Numbered from the stretch's first letter, positions 1-5,506 are shown. The stretch: 5,864 nt of DNA from an uncultured Roseburia sp. (GCA_947070915.1 CAMTDY010000175.1:1-5864); one strand, 5' to 3'. Numbers and translations: made by a program. Notes: generated by a model from the letters alone, not told the origin.

Positions 1-35
1 CAGCCTTTGAAAAACTGGCGGAAGTTTACCGATAG
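1..35 (+). CDS. C-terminal tail of an upstream gene (partial)
   Basis: The frame beginning at position 3 reads AFEKLAEVYR and then a TAG stop at 33-35. Its composition (Glu, Lys, Leu, Ala, aromatic) looks like a normal protein C-terminus. The stop overlaps the Shine-Dalgarno sequence of the next gene (AGGAGGA, 34-40), the tight spacing expected inside an operon. Only ten residues are visible, so the product cannot be named. The frame is the same as that of the next gene, separated from it by this stop. Confidence 0.45.
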   Translation, partial: AFEKLAEVYR

Positions 36-47
36 GAGGAAGAGAGT

Positions 48-1112
48 GTGAATACTACAAAAAAATGGGCCGCCAATGTCCGGAAAGTGACACCCTATGT
101 TCCGGGTGAGCAGCCCCAGCAAAAAAATATCATTAAGCTGAATACCAATGAGAATCCTTACCCGCCCTCGCCAAGAGTATTTGAGGCGCACCGGAAGATG
201 GATGTAAGCCGTTTTACCCTGTACCCGGAGCTTTCTGCTGCATCCCTCACCGCTGCGCTGGCGGAGTATCATGGTATATCAAATAAAGAAGTTTTTGTGG
301 GTGTCGGTTCGGATGACGTGCTGTCCCTGGCATTTCTCACCTTCTTTAATTCCAGGAAGCCGGTACTGTTTCCCGATATCACCTATTCTTTTTATCCTGT
401 GTGGGCAGAGGTCTACCGGATCCCTTACGAGTGCCCGGCTCTCCGAGAGGATTTTACTATTGATCCGGAAGATTACAAAGGAGAAAACGGCGGTGTGGTC
501 ATCGCCAATCCCAATGCCCCCACATCAATTTCCATGGCAGCTTCCCAGGTGGAGGAGATCCTTCAGGCAAATCCGGAAGTTGTGGTGATCATCGATGAGG
601 CATATGTGGATTTTGGCGGTGAGACGGTACTTCCCCTGATCCGGAAATACGATAATCTGCTGGTGGTACGCACCTACTCCAAGTCCCGTTCCATGGCGGG
701 CATGCGCATCGGCTATGCCATGGGAAATGAAGCGCTGATCCAGGTGATGAATGACGTGAAGGAATCCATCAATTCCTACACCATGAATACGGAGTCCATT
801 TGTCTCGGAGCTGCCTCCCTGGAAGATGAGGAATATTTCCAGGAAAATCTGAAAAAGGTCGTGGCGACCAGGGAGCGGACGAAAAAAGCAATGGAAGAGA
901 TGGGATTTGACGTAAAAGAATCCTGCACTAATTTTTTGTTTGCCGCCCATAAATCGGTTCCAGCAAAGGAGATCTTTGAGGCGCTGAAAGGCCGGGGGAT
1001 CTATGTGCGGTATTTTAATAAAGAAAGAATCAACAATTACCTCCGCATCACCGTTGGGACAGAGGAGCAGATGGAATTGTTTCTGCGGGCAGTGGAGGAG
1101 ATCTTACTTTAA
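48..1112 (+). CDS. hisC: Histidinol-phosphate aminotransferase (HisC-type, PLP-dependent)
   Basis: This is a fold-type I PLP aminotransferase of the HisC group, which converts imidazole-acetol phosphate to histidinol phosphate with glutamate as amino donor in cytoplasmic histidine synthesis. The 354 residues match the usual HisC length. Visible landmarks are LNTNENPYPP near residues 31-40, NPNAPT at 154-159 (the NPNNPTG-like PLP site), IIDEAY at 181-186 with the ring-contacting Asp183 and Tyr186, TYSKS with the Schiff-base Lys212, GMRIGYA with the phosphate-binding Arg220, and LRITVGT near 332-338 with the substrate-carboxylate Arg333. The start is GTG at 48, seven bases after AGGAGGA (34-40); an in-frame stop just upstream excludes a longer form. 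No other his genes are in view. Close relatives include CobD and aromatic aminotransferases, so family is certain and exact substrate slightly less so. A terminator follows 27 bases after the stop. Confidence 0.88.
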   Translation: MNTTKKWAANVRKVTPYVPGEQPQQKNIIKLNTNENPYPPSPRVFEAHRKMDVSRFTLYPELSAASLTAALAEYHGISNKEVFVGVGSDDVLSLAFLTFFNSRKPVLFPDITYSFYPVWAEVYRIPYECPALREDFTIDPEDYKGENGGVVIANPNAPTSISMAASQVEEILQANPEVVVIIDEAYVDFGGETVLPLIRKYDNLLVVRTYSKSRSMAGMRIGYAMGNEALIQVMNDVKESINSYTMNTESICLGAASLEDEEYFQENLKKVVATRERTKKAMEEMGFDVKESCTNFLFAAHKSVPAKEIFEALKGRGIYVRYFNKERINNYLRITVGTEEQMELFLRAVEEILL

Positions 1113-1139
1113 CCAGGTGCCGTCGGGCTAAGAGATCGG

Positions 1140-1170
1140 GAGCGTTTTTCGGAACGCTCTTTTTTCTTTT
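1140..1170 (+). terminator. Intrinsic terminator after the aminotransferase gene
   Basis: The arms GAGCGTTT (1140-1147) and GAACGCTC (1152-1159) form an 8-bp stem, with one terminal T-G wobble, around the stable tetraloop TTCG. A T-rich tract, TTTTTTTCTTTT-like, runs directly from 1160 to 1170. The element lies 27 bases after the TAA stop of the aminotransferase gene and is the natural end of that transcript. Confidence 0.9.
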
Positions 1171-1173
1171 CCA

Positions 1174-1179
1174 TATAAT
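1174..1179 (+). promoter_or_regulatory. Candidate -10 box for the muramidase gene
   Basis: A perfect TATAAT lies 34 bases before the GH25 start codon and just after the upstream terminator, where a promoter for an independently transcribed gene would be expected. A second near-match, TAAAAT, is at 1185-1190. I see no convincing -35 box at 16-18 bases upstream because that position falls within the terminator hairpin and T-tract. The assignment rests on the -10 alone. Confidence 0.35.
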
Positions 1180-1212
1180 AGTGTTAAAATAAAACGGCGG
1201 GGTAAAACTGCG

Positions 1213-1857
1213 ATGCGTGAGAGAAGAGAGATCGAGGGAATAGATGTGAGCCATTGGGAGGGAGATATTGACTTTCGGGAGGTAAAGCGGGACGGCATAC
1301 GATTTGTCTATATAAAGTCCAGTGAGGGAGACACCTATATCGATCCGGATTTTGAGCGCAACTACCGGGAGGCGAGAAAGGCGAGGCTGAAAATCGGATT
1401 TTATCACTATGTGACGGCGCGGACGGTAGAGGCGGCGAGAAACGAGGCGAGACATTTTGCGGACGTGATCCAGGGGAAAAGATACCAGGGAAGGCCGGTC
1501 ATGGATTTTGAATCCTTTGGCAGTCTCTCCAAAGAGCAGATCAATGAGATCTCTCTTGCCTTTCTGCAGGAGGTGAGGGAGGCCACAGGTAAACCAGTAG
1601 CGGTCTACAGCGATGCGAATAATGCCAAGAATACCTTTGATGTAAGATTGTCAGTGTATCCGCTCTGGATCGCCCAGTATGGAACTTCCCGCCCCGAGAT
1701 GCAGAATCACTGGAGACAGTGGAGCGGCTGGCAGTATACGGACCGGGGGCGTGTCCGGGGTATCAGCGGTACCGTGGACCGGGATGTCTTCACCGAGGAG
1801 ATGCTGGTGTTCCGGGGAGCTGTGATGAGAGATAAGAATGAGGAAGACTGCGATTAG
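1213..1857 (+). CDS. GH25-family lysozyme (N-acetylmuramidase)
   Basis: A single glycoside hydrolase family 25 domain fills nearly all 214 residues. GH25 enzymes cut the beta-1,4 bond between N-acetylmuramic acid and N-acetylglucosamine in peptidoglycan. Seen directly: GIDVSHWEG at 9-17 with the conserved Asp11, FVYIKSSEG at 31-39, GFYHYV at 62-67, VMDFE at 96-100 carrying the DxE pair Asp98 and Glu100 (catalytic acid Glu100), PLWIAQY at 150-156, and WQYTDRG plus TVDRDVF near 173-193 with the conserved Asp189. The ATG at 1213 has only a weak GGCGGGG ribosome site near 1196-1202, and upstream in-frame codons give no alternative start before a stop, so no signal peptide can be added. The protein also lacks a wall-binding repeat or LysM domain. 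It stands alone between a terminator and a convergent tRNA cluster. No phage gene is nearby, so a lysis function is not implied. The export route is unknown. Confidence 0.9.
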   Translation: MRERREIEGIDVSHWEGDIDFREVKRDGIRFVYIKSSEGDTYIDPDFERNYREARKARLKIGFYHYVTARTVEAARNEARHFADVIQGKRYQGRPVMDFESFGSLSKEQINEISLAFLQEVREATGKPVAVYSDANNAKNTFDVRLSVYPLWIAQYGTSRPEMQNHWRQWSGWQYTDRGRVRGISGTVDRDVFTEEMLVFRGAVMRDKNEEDCD

Positions 1858-1889
1858 AATGTTCTGGCTGGGAGAGCGGGACAGACATG

Positions 1890-1939
1890 AAAAAGAGCAG
1901 GAATATCTGTTGTGTATCCACAAAGATATTCTTGCTCTT
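1890..1939 (-). terminator. Long-hairpin terminator of the tRNA cluster, possibly bidirectional
   Basis: A 16-bp stem (1893-1908 with 1924-1939, one G-T pair) continues, past a single bulged G at 1909, into a further 5-bp stem TTGTG/CACAA (1910-1914 with 1919-1923) closed by the loop TATC. In the minus direction the hairpin follows tRNA-Gln by about 18 bases and is followed by TTTTT (plus-strand A-run 1890-1894), so it fits an intrinsic terminator for the tRNA transcript. In the plus direction it lies 35 bases after the muramidase stop, but is followed only by the weak tract CTTCTG. It could still serve both convergent units. Confidence 0.8.
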
Positions 1940-1957
1940 CTTCTGTAATAAGCCATA

Positions 1958-2029
1958 CTGGGCTAGCTGGATTTGAACCAGCGAATGTAGGAGTCAAAGT
2001 CCTATGCCTTACCCCTTGGCGATAGCCCA
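1958..2029 (-). tRNA. trnQ: tRNA-Gln (anticodon TTG)
   Basis: Read on the minus strand, the 72-base gene folds as a full cloverleaf. The acceptor is TGGGCTA/TAGCCCA, the D-arm is GCC AAGGGGTAA GGC, the anticodon stem is TAGGA/TCCTA around loop CTTTGAC (anticodon TTG at 1995-1997), and the T-arm is GCTGG TTCAAAT CCAGC. The discriminator base is G, as usual for glutamine tRNA. CCA is not encoded. It is the last gene of the cluster. Confidence 0.96.
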
Positions 2030-2054
2030 ACATCCTACATTAATGATAGGAAAG

Positions 2055-2129
2055 GGTGGGTAATGGGATTCGAACCCACGGCCTTCAGAGCCACAATCTG
2101 ACGCGCTAACCAACTGCGCTATACCCACC
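2055..2129 (-). tRNA. trnH: tRNA-His (anticodon GTG), with encoded G-1
   Basis: The cloverleaf has acceptor GTGGGTA/TACCCAC, D-arm GCGC...GCGC, anticodon stem TCAGA/TCTGA with loop TTGTGGC (anticodon GTG), and T-arm GTGGG TTCGAAT CCCAT. An extra G precedes the acceptor (complement of c2129) and faces discriminator C73 (complement of g2055). This G-1:C73 pair is the identity mark of bacterial histidine tRNA and is gene-encoded here. CCA is not encoded. A 25-base spacer separates it from tRNA-Gln. Confidence 0.96.
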
Positions 2130-2142
2130 ATATGAGATGAAT

Positions 2143-2216
<74 letters not shown>

Positions 2217-2263
2217 ACAATCTATCTGTTTAAGTTCTGACCAATCAAATCAGTACCCTAAAA

Positions 2264-2292
2264 ATACTATCATAAAAAAATGGACATGTCAA
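2264..2292 (-). promoter_or_regulatory. Internal sigma-A promoter for tRNA-Arg-His-Gln
   Basis: On the minus strand a perfect -35 TTGACA (2287-2292) is followed after 17 bases by TAGTAT (2264-2269), which matches the -10 consensus at four of six positions. An A/T-rich block (2293-2304) lies immediately upstream of the -35, as in UP elements of strong stable-RNA promoters. Initiation would fall near 2257, about 40 bases before tRNA-Arg. The position in the only long spacer of the cluster supports a separate promoter for the last three tRNAs. Confidence 0.65.
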
Positions 2293-2308
2293 GAAAAAAA
2301 TTAAGGAT

Positions 2309-2326
2309 TTCCACAGCCTTCCACAG
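2309..2326. repeat. Tandem 8-bp repeat TTCCACAG, 10-bp period
   Basis: TTCCACAG occurs at 2309-2316 and again at 2319-2326, so the two copies sit one helical turn apart on the same face of the DNA. They lie 17 bases upstream of the -35 box of the internal tRNA promoter, between it and tRNA-Gly. Each copy resembles a degenerate DnaA box (TTATCCACA), matching 7 of 9 at best. The repeat is certain; any protein binding is a guess. Confidence 0.5.
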
Positions 2327-2354
2327 TCTGCTCCGGCAATCCAGGCATAGAAAA

Positions 2355-2425
2355 AGCGGGTGATGGGAATCGAACCCACGTATCCAGCTTGGAAGGCTGG
2401 TGTTCTACCATTGAACTACACCCGC
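2355..2425 (-). tRNA. trnG: tRNA-Gly (anticodon TCC)
   Basis: The 71-base gene folds with acceptor GCGGGTG/CACCCGC, D-arm GTTC...GAAC, anticodon stem CCAGC/GCTGG with loop CTTCCAA (anticodon TCC, reading GGA/GGG), and T-arm GTGGG TTCGATT CCCAT. The discriminator is T, typical of bacterial glycine tRNA. CCA is not encoded. A short T-run follows the 3' end, but I see no strong hairpin there, so read-through into the next three tRNA genes is plausible. Confidence 0.96.
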
Positions 2426-2487
2426 ATGTACTGCTGCGCGAAACCCACAGCTTATATATAATTGAATAAAGGCTGATGCCTTATGAA

Positions 2488-2562
2488 TCGGGGTGACAGG
2501 ATTTGAACCTGCGGCCTCCTGAACCCAAATCAGGCGCTCTAGCCAAGCTGAGCCACACCCCG
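2488..2562 (-). tRNA. trnP: tRNA-Pro (anticodon TGG)
   Basis: The 75-base gene folds with acceptor CGGGGTG/CACCCCG, D-arm GCTC...GAGC, anticodon stem CCTGA/TCAGG with loop TTTGGGT (anticodon TGG), and T-arm GCAGG TTCAAAT CCTGT. The discriminator is A, as in bacterial proline tRNA. CCA is not encoded. It is the first gene of the cluster, with a consensus promoter about 30 bases upstream. The 62-base spacer to tRNA-Gly contains a weak 5-bp hairpin (AAGGC/GCCTT, about 2470-2483) that may be a processing structure. Confidence 0.96.
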
Positions 2563-2592
2563 ATGAGTGTTGCTCGTCACAACGCAAGATTT

Positions 2593-2621
2593 ATTATATT
2601 ATAGCATAGAACAAATGTCAA
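2593..2621 (-). promoter_or_regulatory. Consensus sigma-A promoter of the tRNA cluster
   Basis: The minus strand carries a perfect TTGACA (2616-2621), a 17-base spacer and a perfect TATAAT (2593-2598). A second TATAAT overlaps the spacer end, but its spacing is too short. Upstream of the -35, up to about 2650, are A/T tracts resembling an UP element. The predicted start lies near 2586, about 24 bases before tRNA-Pro. This is the expected form of a strong stable-RNA promoter and could drive all five tRNAs. Confidence 0.88.
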
Positions 2622-2673
2622 CAACTTTTTTCAAAAAAATTAAAAAATCTGAAGAAGTTTCTTTTAAAAGAGA

Positions 2674-2702
2674 TTGACTTGTGAACACATTTATAAGAAA
2701 AT
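2674..2702 (+). promoter_or_regulatory. Weak candidate promoter for the thioesterase-transporter genes
   Basis: TTGACT (2674-2679) is followed 17 bases later by GAAAAT (2697-2702), four of six to the -10 consensus. A better -10-like box, TATAAA, is at 2706-2711 but has no well-spaced -35. A plus-strand promoter is needed somewhere in 2640-2790 because the upstream genes are on the other strand. This is the best placed candidate, not a secure one. Confidence 0.25.
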
Positions 2703-2761
2703 AGGTATAAATACAATTTAGCCCGACGGTACTGGTCCGGCAGCACTGCCAGGAGGGTGAA

Positions 2762-2779
2762 ATGGGAACAGGAAGGTGA
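2762..2779 (+). other. Possible five-codon leader minicistron before the thioesterase
   Basis: A strong ribosome site AGGAGGG (2751-2757) precedes an ATG at 2762 by four bases. The frame encodes only MGTGR before TGA at 2777-2779. The next gene starts in the same frame 12 bases later and has only a poor ribosome site of its own (AGAAG, 2781-2785). A small hairpin (GGCAG/CTGCC, about 2740-2750) sits just before the strong site. Translation of the leader could feed ribosomes to the thioesterase, but nothing shows that the peptide is made. Confidence 0.3.
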
Positions 2780-2791
2780 AAGAAGAATAGT

Positions 2792-3172
2792 ATGTTGAAA
2801 ACAGGTATAAGAGGAAAAGAGACAACGGCCGTTGACCAGAGCAATACGGCGAAGGCCATGGGCAGCGGTACACTGGATGTATTTGCCACGCCATCGATGA
2901 CGGCACTGATGGAGAAGACGGCATGGAAGAGTGTTGCCGGGGAGCTGGAGGAGGGATGCGGTACCGTAGGCATCCGTCTGGACATCACCCACGATGCCCC
3001 CACGCCCCTGGGGATGAAAGTGACCTGTGAGAGCGTGCTTACCGGCATTGATGGCAGAAAGCTTACTTTTGAGGTTGAGGTGCGGGATGAGCGTGGAAAG
3101 ATTGGAAGCGGAGTGCACGAAAGATTTATTATCGATAATAAAAAGTTCCAGGAAAAGGCAGACCGGAAATAG
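2792..3172 (+). CDS. FlK-like hot-dog thioesterase
   Basis: The 126-residue protein is a single hot-dog fold domain of the fluoroacetyl-CoA-thioesterase-like (FlK-like) family, which hydrolyses acyl-CoA thioesters in the cytoplasm. The FlK catalytic residues Thr42, Glu50 and His76 have counterparts at Thr33 (VFATPSM), Glu41 (LMEKTA) and His67 (DITHDAPTP) with identical spacing of 8 and 26 residues. DGRKLTF near 87-93 and the C-terminal IGSGVHERFIID near 104-115 also match the family. The FlK lid segment with its two gating phenylalanines appears to be absent, so a fluoroacetyl-CoA-specific role is not supported; the physiological acyl-CoA is unknown. The start MLKTGIRGK looks like the normal family N-terminus. 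Its ribosome site is weak and it may depend on a tiny upstream ORF. It is followed after 70 bases, with no terminator, by the transporter genes and may share their transcript. Confidence 0.85.
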   Translation: MLKTGIRGKETTAVDQSNTAKAMGSGTLDVFATPSMTALMEKTAWKSVAGELEEGCGTVGIRLDITHDAPTPLGMKVTCESVLTGIDGRKLTFEVEVRDERGKIGSGVHERFIIDNKKFQEKADRK

Positions 3173-3242
3173 TCTGGTGGAGCCGTCCGGATCACGGCGT
3201 GCCTTGTGAAAAACTGATACGGAGAAGGAGAAACGTGAAAAA

Positions 3243-4760
3243 ATGAAACAGAGCAGAAAGTATATGCGTGTTCTGATTTTTGGCCTGCTGGCATTAGCGG
3301 TTGTGATGACAGGCTGCAGCAGTAAAAAAGAAGCAGGCACCGAAGAGCAGGCGATCCAGAAGGTGGATGACCTTGAAGGAAAGAAGATTGGGGTACAGCT
3401 GGGAACTACGGGAGATATCTATGCCTCGGATTACGAAAAGAAAGGTAGTACCGTAGAGCGTTATAACAAGGCAGCAGATGCCGTGCAGGCGCTGAAGCTG
3501 GGGAAGATCGACTGCATTATCCTGGATGAGAACCCGGCAAAGAAGTTTGTGGAGACCAGCGGGGACCTGCGGATACTGGAAGAAGAGTTTGCGGTGGAGG
3601 AATACGCTATCTGTATTTCCAAAGAAAATGCGGAATTGAAAGAAAAGATCAATGGGGCGATTTCCCAGATCAAAGAGGATGGGACGCTGGATCAGATCGT
3701 AAAAAATTACATAGGCGATGAAACCAGGGGAAAGTTCCAATATGAGCCGGATAAGAGCCTGGAGCGTGCCAATGGCACCCTGACCATGGCGACCAATGCC
3801 GCCTTTGAACCCTATGAGTTTATGCAGAACGGGGAGATCACAGGCATCGATGTGGACATGGCGTGGGCGGTCTGCGACCTTCTGGATATGGAGCTTAAGA
3901 TTGAAAATATTGAGTTCGATGCCATCATCAACGCGGTACAGTCAGGAAAAGCGGATGTGGGCATCGCGGGAATGACCGTGACGGAGGACCGCCTGAAAAG
4001 TATTGATTTTACCCAGACCTATACCACGGCTACCCAGGTGATCATTTTGAGAGCTGGAAACACTTCCAGGACGGCAGGTTTCCTGGAAAAGCTGAACAAC
4101 AATTTTGTCAAAGAGAACCGCTGGAAATACATAATCCAGGGACTTCGGACAACGCTCTGTATTAGTTTCTTTGCGGTGCTGATCGGTATAGTCCTTGGAT
4201 TCCTGATCGCGATTCTCCGCAGTACCTGCGACAAGACCGGAAAGGCAAGACTGCTGAACTGGATTCTGAGGGCATATCTGACGGTGATTCGTGGAACGCC
4301 GGCGATGATACAGCTTTTGATCATATATTATGTTATATTTGCCTCCTCGGACATCAATAAAGTCGTGGTGGCGGTGATCGCTTTCGGCGTGAACTCTTCT
4401 GCCTATATTGCAGAGATCGTCCGCTCTGGTATCATGTCTATTGATGCGGGACAGCTGGAAGCGGGGCGGAGCCTGGGCTTTACCTATGCCCAGTCCATGT
4501 GGTATTTCATTCTGCCCCAGGCGTTTAAGAATGTACTGCCGCCGCTGGCTAATGAGTTTATTGTGCTGATCAAAGAGACATCCATATCCGGTTATATCGG
4601 GATTGTGGATCTCACCAGGGGCGGTGATTATATCCGCAGCCGGACTTATGAGGCGTTTCTGCCGCTGATCGCCGTGGCGCTGGTATATCTTATCATCGTT
4701 ATGATACTGACGTGGCTGGTAGGAAGAATGGAGAGGAGGCTGAAGAGAAATGAGCGCTGA
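3243..4760 (+). CDS. Polar amino acid ABC transporter, permuted substrate-binding domain fused to permease
   Basis: One 505-residue chain supplies both ligand capture and the membrane channel of a polar amino acid importer. Residues 1-25 form a lipoprotein signal (Lys/Arg start, hydrophobic 9-22, lipobox MTGC, Cys25). Residues 42-158 correspond to the second half of an SBP_bac_3 domain: DLEGKKIGVQLGTTGD, the ligand-Asp motif IDCIILDE (Asp95), and the closing helices ending KNYIGD. After a linker, residues 178-271 correspond to the first half: LTMATNAAFEPYEF, GIDVDMA, AVQSGKADVGIAGMTVTEDR (ligand Arg250) and IDFTQTY. The permease follows directly (about 280-500, roughly five membrane helices), with the HisMQ-type EAA loop at 407-425 (EAGRSLG ... 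ILP). The ribosome site GGAGAAGGAG (3221-3230) is 12 bases before the ATG. A three-codon frame, GTG-AAA-AAA-TGA (3235-3246), lies between and overlaps the start. The ATPase gene overlaps the end by 11 bases. Which amino acid is carried cannot be told. Confidence 0.88.
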   Translation: MKQSRKYMRVLIFGLLALAVVMTGCSSKKEAGTEEQAIQKVDDLEGKKIGVQLGTTGDIYASDYEKKGSTVERYNKAADAVQALKLGKIDCIILDENPAKKFVETSGDLRILEEEFAVEEYAICISKENAELKEKINGAISQIKEDGTLDQIVKNYIGDETRGKFQYEPDKSLERANGTLTMATNAAFEPYEFMQNGEITGIDVDMAWAVCDLLDMELKIENIEFDAIINAVQSGKADVGIAGMTVTEDRLKSIDFTQTYTTATQVIILRAGNTSRTAGFLEKLNNNFVKENRWKYIIQGLRTTLCISFFAVLIGIVLGFLIAILRSTCDKTGKARLLNWILRAYLTVIRGTPAMIQLLIIYYVIFASSDINKVVVAVIAFGVNSSAYIAEIVRSGIMSIDAGQLEAGRSLGFTYAQSMWYFILPQAFKNVLPPLANEFIVLIKETSISGYIGIVDLTRGGDYIRSRTYEAFLPLIAVALVYLIIVMILTWLVGRMERRLKRNER

Positions 4761-5493
4761 GACACAGGAAATGATCAAGGTCAACAACCTCAAGAAAGAA
4801 TTTAAGGACAATAAAGTACTGCAGGGGATTACAACGGAGATCCGCCGGGGAGAGGTAGTGGTTATCATTGGTCCCTCCGGCTGTGGCAAATCCACCTTTC
4901 TGCGCTGCCTGAATCTTCTGGAGCAGCCGACGGAAGGCGAAGTTTTTCTGGATGGGACGGAGCTGACGGCAGCCGGCACCGATATCAATAAGGAGCGTCA
5001 GAAGATGATGATGGTCTTCCAGCACTTCAACCTGTTTCCCCACATGACCATTCTTGAAAACATCTGTGTCGGTCCGGTCCGGCTTTTGAAAAAGAGCCGG
5101 GAGGAGGCAAAAAAGAAAGCGGAGGAACTGCTGCGTCGGACAGGACTGCTGGATAAAGCGGAAGCTTATCCCAACCAGCTTTCCGGCGGGCAGAAGCAGA
5201 GAGTGGCGATCTGCCGGGCGCTGGCGATGGATCCGGAGGTCATCCTGTTTGATGAACCCACCTCTGCGCTGGACCCGGAGATGGTGGGAGAGGTTCTGGA
5301 TGTGATGAAGGAGCTTGCCACCAGCGGAATTACGATGATCTGCGTAACCCATGAGATGGGGTTCGCCAGAGAAGTGGCCAGCCGGGTGCTGTTTATGGAT
5401 GGCGGTGTCATCGCAGAGGACGGGACGCCGGAAGAAGTGTTTGACCATCCGAAGAACGGGCGGCTGAAGGAATTTTTATCCAAAATACTTTGA
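4750..5493 (+). CDS. Polar amino acid ABC transporter ATP-binding protein (GlnQ/HisP type)
   Basis: This 247-residue nucleotide-binding subunit hydrolyses ATP on the cytoplasmic face to drive the fused binding/permease protein encoded just before it. All ABC motifs are intact: Walker A GPSGCGKST (41-49), Q-loop Gln91 in VFQHFNLFPH, signature LSGGQ (144-148), Walker B VILFDEP (164-170, catalytic Glu169), D-loop SALD (172-175) and H-loop His201 in CVTHEMGFA. The wording of these motifs and the length are typical of the PAAT (polar amino acid) subfamily, with no extra regulatory domain. The ATG at 4750 lies inside the end of the fusion gene (11-nt overlap) and is preceded by AGGAGG at 4734-4739, which indicates translational coupling. 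The two genes form a minimal two-protein importer. Confidence 0.93.
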   Translation: MSAETQEMIKVNNLKKEFKDNKVLQGITTEIRRGEVVVIIGPSGCGKSTFLRCLNLLEQPTEGEVFLDGTELTAAGTDINKERQKMMMVFQHFNLFPHMTILENICVGPVRLLKKSREEAKKKAEELLRRTGLLDKAEAYPNQLSGGQKQRVAICRALAMDPEVILFDEPTSALDPEMVGEVLDVMKELATSGITMICVTHEMGFAREVASRVLFMDGGVIAEDGTPEEVFDHPKNGRLKEFLSKIL

Positions 5494-5506
5494 TCAGGGG
5501 ACGTGT

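Noticed and set aside
2307..2326. DnaA-box-like sequences suggesting a replication origin.
   Set aside because: The best match is only 7 of 9 to TTATCCACA, there are just two copies, and no dnaA, dnaN or origin-type unwinding region is present; the surroundings are a tRNA spacer.
2470..2483. Small hairpin AAGGC/GCCTT between tRNA-Pro and tRNA-Gly as a terminator.
   Set aside because: The stem is only five base pairs with a poor T-tract; a processing structure or chance is more likely.
2599..3340. Long minus-strand open frames opposite the thioesterase gene, including 240- and 231-residue frames.
   Set aside because: They overlap the clear thioesterase and tRNA promoter region in antisense, have no recognisable domain and show low-complexity Ser/Pro/Phe-rich composition typical of shadow frames.
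3942..5448. Long minus-strand frames opposite the permease and ATPase genes.
   Set aside because: They are antisense to well-conserved ABC transporter genes and read as His/Gln/Arg-rich shadow sequence without motifs.
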